From the NCBI GenBank assembly GCA_964596245.1, contig CAZQSK010000008.1:1-36784 (forward strand): a stretch of 36,784 nucleotides of DNA. Direction: 5' to 3'. The notes under the pieces were generated by a model. The model ran no database searches. It was not told the origin of the DNA and was given only the letters and a program-made list of their open reading frames with translations. Numbering within the stretch: the first letter of the stretch is position 1; every line of letters begins with the position of its first letter. Positions 17,368-25,286 of this stretch are shown piece by piece. The stretch comes from RHKK01 sp964596245. GTDB lineage: Bacteria > Patescibacteriota > Patescibacteriia > 2-12-FULL-60-25. The translations under genes were made by a program, and so were the position numbers.

Positions 17368-19266
17368 ATGGCATTCAATCCGAACGAACGGCAACCGATG
17401 GACCCCTCACAAATGGCTGTGAGCAATGTTAAGTTACAAAAAGGACCATCACGCGAAGAATTGAAGCGCCAACAGGAAGAACAGCGTGTAGCGCTTGAAG
17501 AAGAGCGCATTTATCGTAAAGGCGTTGCGTCGATTAAAGATTTGATTGCACCGGCTTCGATGATGGTGGAGCCGTCATTTGTACGTTTGGGCGATGTATT
17601 TTGCCGCACATTGTTCGTGGTGACTTATCCGCGTTATGTAACGGTCGGCTGGGCATCGCCGATTATCAACTTGTCAGCGCAGCTTGATATCGCGATGTTC
17701 TTTTATCCGATCAAGGCTGATGTGGTGTTGAAGCAGCTGAAGAAAAAGGTAGGTGTGCTTGAAGCACAGATCTCGGGCGACGCAGAATCAGGCAAGCCAC
17801 GCGATCCGATTTCCGAAACCGCTTTGCGCGACATCGAGCAATTGCGTGATGACCTGACGCAAGGCATTGAGCACTTTTTCCAGTTCGCGTTTTATTGCAC
17901 GTTCTACTCAAAGGACAAGGACGAATTGGAACGCGTCACCAGCCAAGTCGAAAGCACCTTTGCCTCGATGTTGATTTACACGCGCCGTTCGTATTTCCAG
18001 TCGGAACAGGGCTTCAACTCAACGCTGCCTGTCGGTAATGACGAGTTGCAGATCACCTTTAACATGAGCACGTCGCCGATTGCGTCGAGCTTTCCGTTCA
18101 CATCAGCCGAACTTACCAGCGACAACGGTATTTTGTACGGCGTAAATCGCCACAACAACTCGCTGATCATTTTCGATCGTTTTTCATTGCAGAATGCGAA
18201 CGCGATTATCTTCGCCACATCCGGTGCAGGTAAAAGCTACACCGTGAAGTTGGAAATCATCCGCTCGATGATGCTTGGCGTGGAAGTCATCGTCATTGAC
18301 CCGGAAATGGAATATAAGCAGCTGTCCGACGCGGTCGGTGGCACATATATCAATATCTCTTTGGCTTCGCGCTCCAAAATCAATCCATTTGATTTGCCGC
18401 GCCCGACCGGTGAAGCATTTTCCGTCGAAGACATTATTCGAAGCGGTGTCATCACCATCAAAGGCTTGTTGCGTTTGATGCTTGGCAAAATCACCACGGC
18501 AGAAGACTCGATTTTGGACCGTGCCTTGCTTGAAACATATGCGAAGAAGGACATCACGCCCGGTGCCGATCTTTTGACGATTGAACCGCCGATCATGCAG
18601 GACTTCCAGAGCATTTTGGAAGGTATGGAAGGCACGGCCGAATTGATCGTGAAGCTCAAGAAGTTCACAGAAGGCACATTTGCAGGCTTGTTGAACTCAC
18701 CAACCACGGTGCAGATGAATAACCAGCTCGTGGTGTTCTCGGTGCGTGATTTGGAAGACGAACTTCGTCCGATGGCCATCTACACCATCATCAACTACAT
18801 CTGGAACGTGGTGCGCTCGGAACGCAAGAAGCGCATTCTCGTGATCGACGAAGCCTGGTGGTTGATGCAGAGCGAAGACTCGGCCAAGTTCGTGTTCGCG
18901 CTGGTGAAGCGCTGCCGTAAGTATTTCCTCGGCATCACGACCATCACACAGGACGTGAACGACTTTTTGACCTCGCCATATGGTCAGGCCATTGTGACCA
19001 ATAGCTCGATGCAGCTGCTCTTGAAGCAATCTCCGGCAGCCATCGATCTAATCGCGCGCACATTCTTGCTCACCCAGTCTGAAAAGTATTTGCTGCTTGA
19101 ATCAGGTGTGGGTGAAGGTATTTTCTTCGCCGGCTCCAAGCACGCGGCCATTCAAGTCGTGGCGTCGTATACCGAAGACCAAATCGTCACGACCAATCCG
19201 CAGCAATTGCTTAAGATCGAACAGCAGAAGAAGGAATTTGAAGAAAGTCAGAATAGACCCTCCTAA
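17368..19266 (+). CDS. VirB4/TraC-like type IV secretion ATPase
   Basis: Motor ATPase of the secretion-like machine, expected to form hexamers at the cytoplasmic membrane face. The 632 residues have an N-terminal VirB4-type domain (about 50-250) and the ATPase domain: Walker A ATSGAGKSYT (about 283-292), then VIVIDPEMEY, Walker B with RILVIDEAWWLM (about 488-499), and ITQDVNDFL with a sensor glutamine. The DPEMEY and DEAWWLM signatures are diagnostic for VirB4/TraC. Length is shorter than Agrobacterium VirB4 (about 790). GAAGG lies a few bases upstream of the ATG as a plausible ribosome site. No relaxase or VirD4 coupling protein is in this window, so conjugation is not shown. Confidence 0.94.
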   Translation: MAFNPNERQPMDPSQMAVSNVKLQKGPSREELKRQQEEQRVALEEERIYRKGVASIKDLIAPASMMVEPSFVRLGDVFCRTLFVVTYPRYVTVGWASPIINLSAQLDIAMFFYPIKADVVLKQLKKKVGVLEAQISGDAESGKPRDPISETALRDIEQLRDDLTQGIEHFFQFAFYCTFYSKDKDELERVTSQVESTFASMLIYTRRSYFQSEQGFNSTLPVGNDELQITFNMSTSPIASSFPFTSAELTSDNGILYGVNRHNNSLIIFDRFSLQNANAIIFATSGAGKSYTVKLEIIRSMMLGVEVIVIDPEMEYKQLSDAVGGTYINISLASRSKINPFDLPRPTGEAFSVEDIIRSGVITIKGLLRLMLGKITTAEDSILDRALLETYAKKDITPGADLLTIEPPIMQDFQSILEGMEGTAELIVKLKKFTEGTFAGLLNSPTTVQMNNQLVVFSVRDLEDELRPMAIYTIINYIWNVVRSERKKRILVIDEAWWLMQSEDSAKFVFALVKRCRKYFLGITTITQDVNDFLTSPYGQAIVTNSSMQLLLKQSPAAIDLIARTFLLTQSEKYLLLESGVGEGIFFAGSKHAAIQVVASYTEDQIVTTNPQQLLKIEQQKKEFEESQNRPS

Positions 19267-19269
19267 TAT

Positions 19270-19875
19270 ATGCAGCCCCAAAAACGCCTCTTGTTCATCC
19301 TCCTCATCGTCTCGGCCGCTGTGGCTCTGGGATTGGTGTTCTGGTACATCCTGCGCCCGGTTTTGCCATCTTTACCTGGAACCACGCAACAGCCGGCACC
19401 GCTACCTGCAAGCGTTCCATTTGATCCGTCCAAGTCTGCCCCGCAGCCGCCCACGAACGAGGCCCCGGTTGATCCGAATAGCGCAACCGAGAAGCAGCGC
19501 CAGTCCGATGAAGCCCTAAAGCGCCAAGCCATGGATTTCGCGGGCCGACAGGGGACCTACTCCAATGCGGATGACTATCAGGCTTTACGTGACGCTCAAG
19601 CGAACGTGACGGATGCTCTCAAGGCCAAACTCGAAGCTCGCCGCGTACAGCTTAAGCGCGATCATCCGACATTTGGACCGTCGTATTCGCAAACCATCCG
19701 TACACTTTCGTCAGAAATCTCAGGAACGGGCGTCGTGAAGGTGCAGGCACAACAAATCACTGAAGAACAGGGCAAGTCACGTATGGTCGCAACCGTCATC
19801 GTAACGGTCACCATGCAAAAGAGCGGCGACAACTGGATTCCTTCTGATGTCACGCTGGAGCCGTACAATCCTTAA
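19270..19875 (+). CDS. Single-pass membrane protein with Pro-rich linker, unknown (secretion cluster)
   Basis: 201 residues: short basic N-terminus MQPQKR, one span (about 7-29, LLFILLIVSAAVALGLVFWY), a Pro/Ala-rich linker to about residue 68, then a soluble domain (about 80-200) with alternating helices and strands ending in VATVIVTVTMQKSGDNWIP. That layout (anchor, linker, small alpha/beta domain) recalls VirB8-type assembly factors, but I see no specific motif, so this is only an analogy. It begins three bases after the ATPase stop and its last 29 bases overlap comF. The soluble domain is probably outside the membrane. Confidence 0.8.
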   Translation: MQPQKRLLFILLIVSAAVALGLVFWYILRPVLPSLPGTTQQPAPLPASVPFDPSKSAPQPPTNEAPVDPNSATEKQRQSDEALKRQAMDFAGRQGTYSNADDYQALRDAQANVTDALKAKLEARRVQLKRDHPTFGPSYSQTIRTLSSEISGTGVVKVQAQQITEEQGKSRMVATVIVTVTMQKSGDNWIPSDVTLEPYNP

Positions 19876-20476
19876 TTTACTTTTCCCGCCCTATTGTCAG
19901 GGCTGCGGAAAAGATGACGCCTGGTTATGCCAGGCGTGTTTGAATTCCATCCCATTGCTACAGAAAGAAGGTGACATCGCCTCAATTGCGCCGTATGCGA
20001 ACCCAATCGCACGCAAACTCATCACTAACTACAAATATTCTGGAGCAAGATGCTTAGAGGAAAGTTTGCGAGCTCTATTGAAAAGGTATGCGTCGGAAGT
20101 AGGGAAGCCTGATTGGACTGAGTTGAAGGAACTCACGATCGTTTCAGTTCCGACCTCCGAATCCCGGTTACGAGAACGAGGCTTTGACCATGCGGCCGTC
20201 ATCGCGCAGATCGTGAAGGAAGAGTGGGCGCCGCAAGCATCAATCAAGAAAGTTTTGAAGCGCAGCAAACAAATTCTTTCCAACGCAAAGCTGGAAGATG
20301 AGAAAGCGCGCCAAGCCAATGTCAGCGGAGCATTTGAAGCCCTCGAAAAGGTGAGCGGGCCTGTACTTTTGCTAGATGATGTCTACACGACCGGAGCCAC
20401 AACCAATGAGTGTTACAGGGTTTTGAAACAGGCCGGAGCAGAATCACTGTATATTTTTACCTTAGCTAAGGGCTAA
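19847..20476 (+). CDS. comF: ComF-family phosphoribosyltransferase-like competence protein
   Basis: ComF proteins carry a small zinc finger and a phosphoribosyltransferase-like fold. In competent bacteria they are needed for uptake or handling of transforming DNA, probably with the ComFA helicase. The 209 residues show four cysteines at 17, 20, 28 and 31 (CQGC and LCQAC), the conserved LITNYKYSG, SVPTSESRLRERGFDHA, and the PRPP-type loop LLLDDVYTTGAT (about 173-184). Normal length. The ATG at 19847 is within the preceding gene (29-base overlap, different frame), which suggests coupled expression with the secretion-like genes. No comFA is visible nearby. Confidence 0.93.
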   Translation: MSRWSRTILNLLFPPYCQGCGKDDAWLCQACLNSIPLLQKEGDIASIAPYANPIARKLITNYKYSGARCLEESLRALLKRYASEVGKPDWTELKELTIVSVPTSESRLRERGFDHAAVIAQIVKEEWAPQASIKKVLKRSKQILSNAKLEDEKARQANVSGAFEALEKVSGPVLLLDDVYTTGATTNECYRVLKQAGAESLYIFTLAKG

Positions 20477-20522
20477 TATAGCTATTGACCATCACGTTAC
20501 GTTATAGTTTAGTCTACGTATC

Positions 20523-20540
20523 AGGTGAAGGTCGACACCT
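20523..20540. promoter_or_regulatory. Dyad upstream of the MerR gene, candidate operator
   Basis: AGGTG (20523-20527) and CACCT (20536-20540) form an inverted repeat spaced by eight bases and ending nine bases before the MerR start. MerR-type proteins bind such dyads and usually control their own gene. A -10-like TATAGT lies at 20503-20508, and a TTGACC at 20485-20490 is too close to it for a normal spacer. The promoter is therefore unclear. Confidence 0.35.
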
Positions 20541-20549
20541 AACCTGTCT

Positions 20550-21320
20550 ATGACTTACACGGTCAACAAGCTGGCCCAACTGGCCGGAATCAGCGTGCGC
20601 ACGCTTCATTATTACGATGAGGTTGGTTTGTTGAAACCGTCTAAAGTCGAAAAGAACGGATATCGCCAGTACGGACAAGACGAGTTTCTCCGTCTGCAGC
20701 AGATTCTCTTCTTTCGCGAGCTGGATTTTCCGCTCGAAGATATCAAACGCATCATGAACTCGCCGAACTTCGATATGAAGCAGGCCTTGCTTGATCACAA
20801 GGTCATGATCGAGCTCAAGAAAAAGCGTTTGACTGGACTCGTCAAAACGATCGACAAGACATTAATCAAACTTGAAAAAAACAAACTTATGGACGAACAA
20901 GACTTGAAAGAGACGTACGATGAGTTTGGCGAAGACACGGTGAAAAAATACGCCGAAGAGGTGAAGCAGCGTTGGGGCCACACGGAAGCCTATAAGCAAT
21001 CCATGGAGCGCTATGCGAAGACGACCAAGGCCGACATGGAGAAGTACAAAAAGGACGCTGACATCTTCATGAAGAAGGCCGCGGAAGTCTCGGTACACGG
21101 AGCGCTCAGCCCGCAGTTCCAGGAGATTATCGCGCAGCACTTCAATGCGTTGCGCACGTGGTACGAACCGAACTTCGAGATGTATCGCGGTTTGGCCAAG
21201 ATGTATGTCGATGACCCGCGTTTCACGGCTTATTACGAAAAGTACAAGCCGGGACTCGCAAAGATCTTCAGCGAAGCCATGCTTCATTACGCTGACCAAA
21301 ACGAATCGAAACAAAAGTAA
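20550..21320 (+). CDS. MerR-family regulator with TipAS ligand-binding domain
   Basis: Transcription activator of the TipA/Mta type. The 256 residues begin with a MerR winged helix-turn-helix (about 1-70) with KLAQLAGISVRTLHYYDEVG and GYRQY. A long dimerisation coiled-coil (about 75-115) follows, then a TipAS-like all-helical domain (about 120-250) with YKQSMERYAKTTKADM and MYVDDPRFTAYYEKYKPGLA. In the family this domain traps hydrophobic antibiotics or other drugs and triggers activation of efflux or resistance genes. No efflux gene is adjacent; the opposite-strand cupin operon and the divergent targets further on are not obviously linked. It ends in a strong terminator. Confidence 0.93.
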   Translation: MTYTVNKLAQLAGISVRTLHYYDEVGLLKPSKVEKNGYRQYGQDEFLRLQQILFFRELDFPLEDIKRIMNSPNFDMKQALLDHKVMIELKKKRLTGLVKTIDKTLIKLEKNKLMDEQDLKETYDEFGEDTVKKYAEEVKQRWGHTEAYKQSMERYAKTTKADMEKYKKDADIFMKKAAEVSVHGALSPQFQEIIAQHFNALRTWYEPNFEMYRGLAKMYVDDPRFTAYYEKYKPGLAKIFSEAMLHYADQNESKQK

Positions 21321-21323
21321 AAG

Positions 21324-21350
21324 AAAAACCGCCCACAAAGGGCGGTTTTT
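21324..21350. terminator. Bidirectional terminator between the MerR gene and the 21349 gene
   Basis: Stem AAAAACCGCCC / GGGCGGTTTTT (21324-21334 and 21340-21350), loop ACAAA. It terminates the MerR gene on the plus strand and overlaps the stop codon of the minus-strand gene. Nearly the same arms recur at 27965-27990. Confidence 0.9.
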
Positions 21351-21873
21351 AGTATGAAATCGGATATTTGAATCTCTTCTGGTTCCATTCTCTAATCTTC
21401 TTTTGAATTGTACGATTTAAAAGGAACGCCTTCTTCACATCGAATGTTTCACCACCAAAATCGTATTCTCCATTTATTAAATTACCCAGCATTGTCGGAT
21501 TTTTCAACGGAAGTCCCTTCTTGTCTTTCCCATCTATTCTACCGTCAGTTATGTGCTCTAGGTGATCTCTGAACTTATTCAAATCCTCAAGCTCGGGAAG
21601 ATGATGCTTATATATCTCGTTAAGTACAGGATCGGTCTTATGTAAGCTTTTCAAACTCAATAACGAATCCATCACAAGAGTCATTGAAACAAGAAAAAAG
21701 TGAATGTCAGCAAAAAGAGTGGGTAGATGCTTCCCGTCCCAACCTTCAATAATCCTGTTTTCCTGCAGAAGACCCTTTTTGATAGCTCCGTCCAAAATGA
21801 CGGCTCGAATAAAACCCTTGCGATAGTCCGGATCTGCTAGCTTGGGGATGTTAATGACCTTGGAACCCTGCAT
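21349..21873 (-). CDS. Unknown 174-residue helical protein with HEPN-like R-x4-H motif
   Basis: No confident family. The protein is helical, with a hydrophobic segment ADIHFFLVSMTLVMDSLLSL (about 55-74) and then KFRDHLEHITDGRID, which holds an R-x4-H motif (Arg102, His107). That motif, placed after a long helix and followed by an acidic turn and arginine, resembles HEPN domains, often RNases or nucleotide-binding modules in toxin and defence systems. The gene is visibly richer in A and T than its neighbours, which may mark acquisition. ATG 21873 lies six bases after the cupin stop, so it is the last gene of a GIY-YIG/cupin/unknown unit. HEPN assignment is inference only. Confidence 0.7.
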   Translation of the reverse strand: MQGSKVINIPKLADPDYRKGFIRAVILDGAIKKGLLQENRIIEGWDGKHLPTLFADIHFFLVSMTLVMDSLLSLKSLHKTDPVLNEIYKHHLPELEDLNKFRDHLEHITDGRIDGKDKKGLPLKNPTMLGNLINGEYDFGGETFDVKKAFLLNRTIQKKIREWNQKRFKYPISY

Positions 21874-21879
21874 AACATG

Positions 21880-22155
21880 TCACTTCTTCACCCCCACCAT
21901 CATCTTCATCCCTTCAGGTCCTGTCTTGGCGACATGAGTCGTGCCGGCGGGGAAGTCCACGCGATCGCCCTGCGAATAAACCGACTCAACGCCTGCAGCG
22001 TCGGTGATCACAAGCTTGCCCTTCAGAATGATGTGCACCGTTTCCTGCTCATGCGTATGTGGTTCCGGCGAAATATCACCAGGACGAATCGAAACAACAC
22101 CAATGTCGGAAAACCCATCGGATTCCAACTGCATCTGCCATTCTTGTTCAGTCAT
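21880..22155 (-). CDS. Small single-domain cupin protein
   Basis: 91 residues from ATG 22155, forming one cupin barrel. Motif 1 is PHTHEQETVHIILKG, with two His and a Glu placed for a metal. Motif 2 is GDRVDFPAGTTHVAK, with the third His. Substrate is unknown: small cupins may be isomerases, dioxygenases or plain binding proteins. The start is set by its ATGA overlap with the preceding GIY-YIG gene. The frame continues upstream to a TTG at 22191, which would lie wholly inside that gene and is unlikely. Confidence 0.88.
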   Translation of the reverse strand: MTEQEWQMQLESDGFSDIGVVSIRPGDISPEPHTHEQETVHIILKGKLVITDAAGVESVYSQGDRVDFPAGTTHVAKTGPEGMKMMVGVKK

Positions 22156-22397
22156 ACGCTCAATAATGCCTCTTTCTGCGTTTTCGTCCAACTTTTGATC
22201 TCCGCCTCACGTTTTCGAGCCCTAGATTCCGTCTTGGCGGCCTCGGACCAAACCAACGTAACCGGCTTTCTGCTACGCGTATAAGCCGCTCCCTTACCAG
22301 CATTATGCGTTTTGAGACGAGCCTCAACATCCGTGGAAATGCCGGTGTACAGACTTCCATCACGGCAACGGAGAATATAGACATGCCAGCGTGACAT
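22152..22397 (-). CDS. GIY-YIG domain protein (UPF0213/YhbQ type)
   Basis: 81-residue stand-alone GIY-YIG nuclease domain: HVYILRCRDGSLYTGISTDV (the VYI ... YTG version of the signature), then RLKTHNAGKGAAYT and RKREAEIKSWTKTQKEAL with the conserved Arg and Glu. Members are small cytosolic proteins related to intron homing and repair nucleases; activity of this subgroup is largely unproven. It is the first gene of a three-gene unit (GIY-YIG, cupin, HEPN-like) on the minus strand. A TGC-TATCTT extended -10 ends six bases before the ATG, with no ribosome-binding site. Confidence 0.93.
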   Translation of the reverse strand: MSRWHVYILRCRDGSLYTGISTDVEARLKTHNAGKGAAYTRSRKPVTLVWSEAAKTESRARKREAEIKSWTKTQKEALLSV

Positions 22398-22403
22398 AAG
22401 GGA

Positions 22404-22412
22404 AAGATAGCA
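22404..22412 (-). promoter_or_regulatory. Extended -10 promoter of the GIY-YIG operon
   Basis: On the minus strand TGC then TATCTT (22409-22404), six bases, ATG at 22397. A leaderless transcript is predicted. Confidence 0.5.
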
Positions 22413-22430
22413 TTTAAAGCCGCATTGCCC

Positions 22431-22436
22431 TATGAT
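22431..22436 (+). promoter_or_regulatory. -10 element for the oxidoreductase pair
   Basis: TATGAT 16 bases before the ATG at 22453, giving a leader of about ten bases. No good -35. If transcription starts here, the in-frame ATG at 22432 cannot be the start. Confidence 0.4.
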
Positions 22437-22452
22437 GGGGCACGAATATCTT

Positions 22453-24057
22453 ATGAGCGCCCTCCTCTATAACGCCTTCAAAGGCCATAGCGAGAAATAC
22501 GATGCAATTGTCATTGGCTCAGGCATGGGCGGATTGAGCGCGGCCGCGCTTTTGGCCCGTGCCGGACAACGCGTCTTGATTCTGGAGCGTCATTACGAAA
22601 TCGGAGGCTATACCCACTCATTCAAGCGCAAGGGCTATGCCTGGGACGTCGGCTTGCATTATGTCGGTCAGGTCCATATTCCCGGCACGGCTTTGAACAA
22701 AGTGTTCCGATATATCACGGATGAGAAGCTCGAGTGGGCGCCGCTTGATGACGCCTACGATCGAGCCGTGTTCGGTAACGAGCATTTTCATTTCATGCGT
22801 GGTAGGGAAAAGCTTCGCGCGGAGCTGAAGAAACATTTCCCCGACGCCAAGGATCACGCTTCGATCGACCGATATTTTGAATTGCTGAAAGAAGTCGAGA
22901 AGCTGGGCGTCGGTTATTACGCGGAAAAAGTTATCCCTCCGTTCTTGGCAAAGCTCTTCGGCAAGATGCTGCGTAAGAACGTCTTAAAGTACTCCGATCG
23001 TTTGACCATTGATGTTCTGAGAGAGATCACGGACAACGAGAAACTGATTGGTGTTTTGACCGCACAATACGGTGACTACGGCCTTCTTCCGTCGGAAAGC
23101 AGTTTCTACATGCACGGCTTGTTGGCGAATCACTACATGGAAGGCGGAGCGTATCCGGTTGGTGGGAGCGGGATGATCGGTCGCACGATTTTATCCGTGG
23201 TTGAAAAGGCCGGTGGTGCTGGCTTGTTCTATGCCGAGGTAAAACAGGTGCTCGTTGAGAACAACACAGCTATCGGCGTGGAGATGATGGATGGCAAGAA
23301 AATCTACGCCAAGCGCGTGATCAGCGATGCTGGCATTTACAACACGTTTGGGAAACTCGTACCAAAAGAGGTGGCGGAAAAGCATGGTATGCCGGAGATG
23401 TTGAAACAGCTCGAGCCTTCTTGCGCGCACATGGGCATGTATATCGGCATTAAGGAATCGCCGAAGACCTTGAACCTCCCCGCGTGCAACTACTGGGTAT
23501 TCCCGGAGAACGGCTTCAACCATGACAAACTCCGCCACGATTATAAGGACTTCGGAAGCGAGATTCCGGTCGCGTATATCTCGTTCCCGGCCGCGAAAGA
23601 CCCTCATTGGCAAGCCACGCATCCTGATCTCACGACAGTGGAGGCGATCATCATCGTACCGTTTGAGTGGTTCACTAAATGGGAGGGGACGGCCTGGAAA
23701 AAGCGCGGCGACGAATACGAAGCGATGAAGAAAACGGTCTCGGACCAATTGCTTGAAATTCTCTATCGCGTTGAACCGCAACTTCGCGGCAAGATTGATT
23801 ACATGGAGGTATCAACACCGCTTTCAACGAAGAAGTTCATGAACCATCCGCATGCGGAAATTTACGGTGTCTCTCATACGCCGAAACGTTTCCGTCAGGA
23901 CTTCCTCAAGCCTTGGACGCCGGTCAAAAACCTCTTCCTCACCGGACAAGACGTCATGATCGCCAGCATTGCCGGTGCATGTATGGGCGGCGTGTTGACC
24001 GCTTCGGCGATTTTGAAACGCGATGTGTTGGGTCATATCAAGCGCGTCATCAAATAA
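22453..24057 (+). CDS. FAD-dependent oxidoreductase, phytoene desaturase / retinol saturase-like
   Basis: 534 residues from ATG 22453. The N-terminal dinucleotide fold has YDAIVIGSGMGGLSAAALLA (GSGMGG at 22-27), the acidic ELLER-type end as VLILERHYEIGG, and YTHSFKRKGYAWDVGLHYVG. The C-terminus closes with the second FAD contact LFLTGQDVMIASIAGACMGG. This pattern is that of the CrtI/CrtISO/retinol saturase superfamily, flavoenzymes that desaturate, isomerise or saturate polyene chains. Substrate is unknown; no phytoene synthase or other carotenoid gene is present. A second FAD enzyme begins two bases after the stop. An earlier in-frame ATG at 22432 overlaps the likely -10. Confidence 0.88.
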   Translation: MSALLYNAFKGHSEKYDAIVIGSGMGGLSAAALLARAGQRVLILERHYEIGGYTHSFKRKGYAWDVGLHYVGQVHIPGTALNKVFRYITDEKLEWAPLDDAYDRAVFGNEHFHFMRGREKLRAELKKHFPDAKDHASIDRYFELLKEVEKLGVGYYAEKVIPPFLAKLFGKMLRKNVLKYSDRLTIDVLREITDNEKLIGVLTAQYGDYGLLPSESSFYMHGLLANHYMEGGAYPVGGSGMIGRTILSVVEKAGGAGLFYAEVKQVLVENNTAIGVEMMDGKKIYAKRVISDAGIYNTFGKLVPKEVAEKHGMPEMLKQLEPSCAHMGMYIGIKESPKTLNLPACNYWVFPENGFNHDKLRHDYKDFGSEIPVAYISFPAAKDPHWQATHPDLTTVEAIIIVPFEWFTKWEGTAWKKRGDEYEAMKKTVSDQLLEILYRVEPQLRGKIDYMEVSTPLSTKKFMNHPHAEIYGVSHTPKRFRQDFLKPWTPVKNLFLTGQDVMIASIAGACMGGVLTASAILKRDVLGHIKRVIK

Positions 24058-24059
24058 GT

Positions 24060-25286
24060 ATGCGGATCGGCATCATCGGCGCCGGCGCGGCCGGATTAAC
24101 CGCCGCAGAAACCCTACGCGAGAGGGGATATACGGATATCACCGTTTTGGAAAAGGCCGATTGCGCCGGAGGAAAATGTTGCACGATCCAACACGAAAGT
24201 TGCTCGTATGAACTCGGCGCCGGTGTATTGTCCGGAAACAATCGCACCGCGCTCGCCATCGCCAAGAAATACGGCGTTGAAACAAAGCGCGTGAGTTTTG
24301 CTCCAACACTGTTTTTGGATGCCGAGACAGGAAACACGCTGACCAAAAAAGGCGTCATTCATCGTCTGCAAGTCGCCTATCAGGCACTCCTTCGCTATCG
24401 GGTGCTGTGCAACGAGTACAAGCGTCTTGCCGAGCCGGGATTTGATCGCATCCCGTCCGAATTATCCGAGCCCTTTTCGACCTGGGCCAAAAAACACGAT
24501 ATTGAATTGCTCGCAAAAGAATTCGCACCCTTCTTTACGGGCTATGGATACGGTTTTTTTGATGAAGTTCCCGCCGCCTATGTCCTGAAATACTACTCCT
24601 GGGATCTTATCGAAGCGTTTTTGAAACGACAGATCTACAAGTTCCCAAAAGGGATACAACGCTTATGGATTCGTGTCGCTCAGGAGTACAACGTCGTTTA
24701 TGGCGTAAACATCAAAGAGATCACGCGAAACAAAACGGTCATCGTAAAAACACAAACACGTGACTTTGAGTTTGATCGACTCATCATTACATCGCCATTG
24801 GATGAAGCGTTGCGCTTTTTGGATGCTACAAAAGGGGAGCAGGAGCTTTTCTCAAAGATCGAGCACTATGATTACCGAACATACGCTTGTATCTTGAAAG
24901 ACTATCCTAAAAAGAGCGGTTATGTTCCGGGAAACTATGTCTCGGGGCGCATCGGGCATCCGGTATTCTGGTATCTTCGTCACCCCACGACTGATTTATA
25001 CACGTTCTATCTATTTGGTGATTGGAAACTTTCAGATGAAGCCGCAGTAGAAAACATTCAGGCTTTGCTTGAACCGCTAGGCGGAAAAGTCGTGAAGCTA
25101 CAGACGGCGGTGCACTGGAAATTCTTTCCGCACGTCACTCCGGAGGTCATGCGTAACGGCTATTTCGATACGCTGGAAGCCATGCAAGGCCAGAAGAACA
25201 CCTACTATGCAGGAGAGCTGATGAATTTCAGCACGGTCGGCCTTACAGCCGACTATTCGAAGCATCTCGTTGAACGATTTTTTTAA
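24060..25286 (+). CDS. FAD-dependent amine oxidase/protoporphyrinogen oxidase-like protein
   Basis: 408 residues from ATG 24060, chosen because MRIGIIGAGAAGLTAAETLR is a textbook FAD/NAD Rossmann start (GAGAAG at 7-12); the frame runs open further upstream, inside the other oxidoreductase, with no homology. Then VLEKADCAGGKC, an NAD(P)-binding-like middle and a final FAD contact near YYAGELMNFSTVGLTADYS. Resembles flavin monoamine oxidase and protoporphyrinogen oxidase-like desaturases; the substrate cannot be deduced. Only two bases separate it from the previous oxidoreductase, so they form one unit and perhaps act on one substrate. The end overlaps the opposing cupin gene by four bases. Confidence 0.88.
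   Translation: MRIGIIGAGAAGLTAAETLRERGYTDITVLEKADCAGGKCCTIQHESCSYELGAGVLSGNNRTALAIAKKYGVETKRVSFAPTLFLDAETGNTLTKKGVIHRLQVAYQALLRYRVLCNEYKRLAEPGFDRIPSELSEPFSTWAKKHDIELLAKEFAPFFTGYGYGFFDEVPAAYVLKYYSWDLIEAFLKRQIYKFPKGIQRLWIRVAQEYNVVYGVNIKEITRNKTVIVKTQTRDFEFDRLIITSPLDEALRFLDATKGEQELFSKIEHYDYRTYACILKDYPKKSGYVPGNYVSGRIGHPVFWYLRHPTTDLYTFYLFGDWKLSDEAAVENIQALLEPLGGKVVKLQTAVHWKFFPHVTPEVMRNGYFDTLEAMQGQKNTYYAGELMNFSTVGLTADYSKHLVERFF

Noticed and set aside
16673..19266. VirB4 split by a frameshift into two genes
   Set aside because: Each product has its own start and complete domain, and the ATPase keeps an N-terminal domain, so two genes are more likely than a broken one.
20485..20508. TTGACC/TATAGT as a MerR promoter
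   Set aside because: Only 12 bases separate the boxes; normal promoters use 16-18 and MerR-type ones 19-20.
23913..24059. N-terminal extension of the second FAD enzyme
   Set aside because: It lies inside the preceding oxidoreductase in another frame, and the Rossmann motif begins exactly at ATG 24060.
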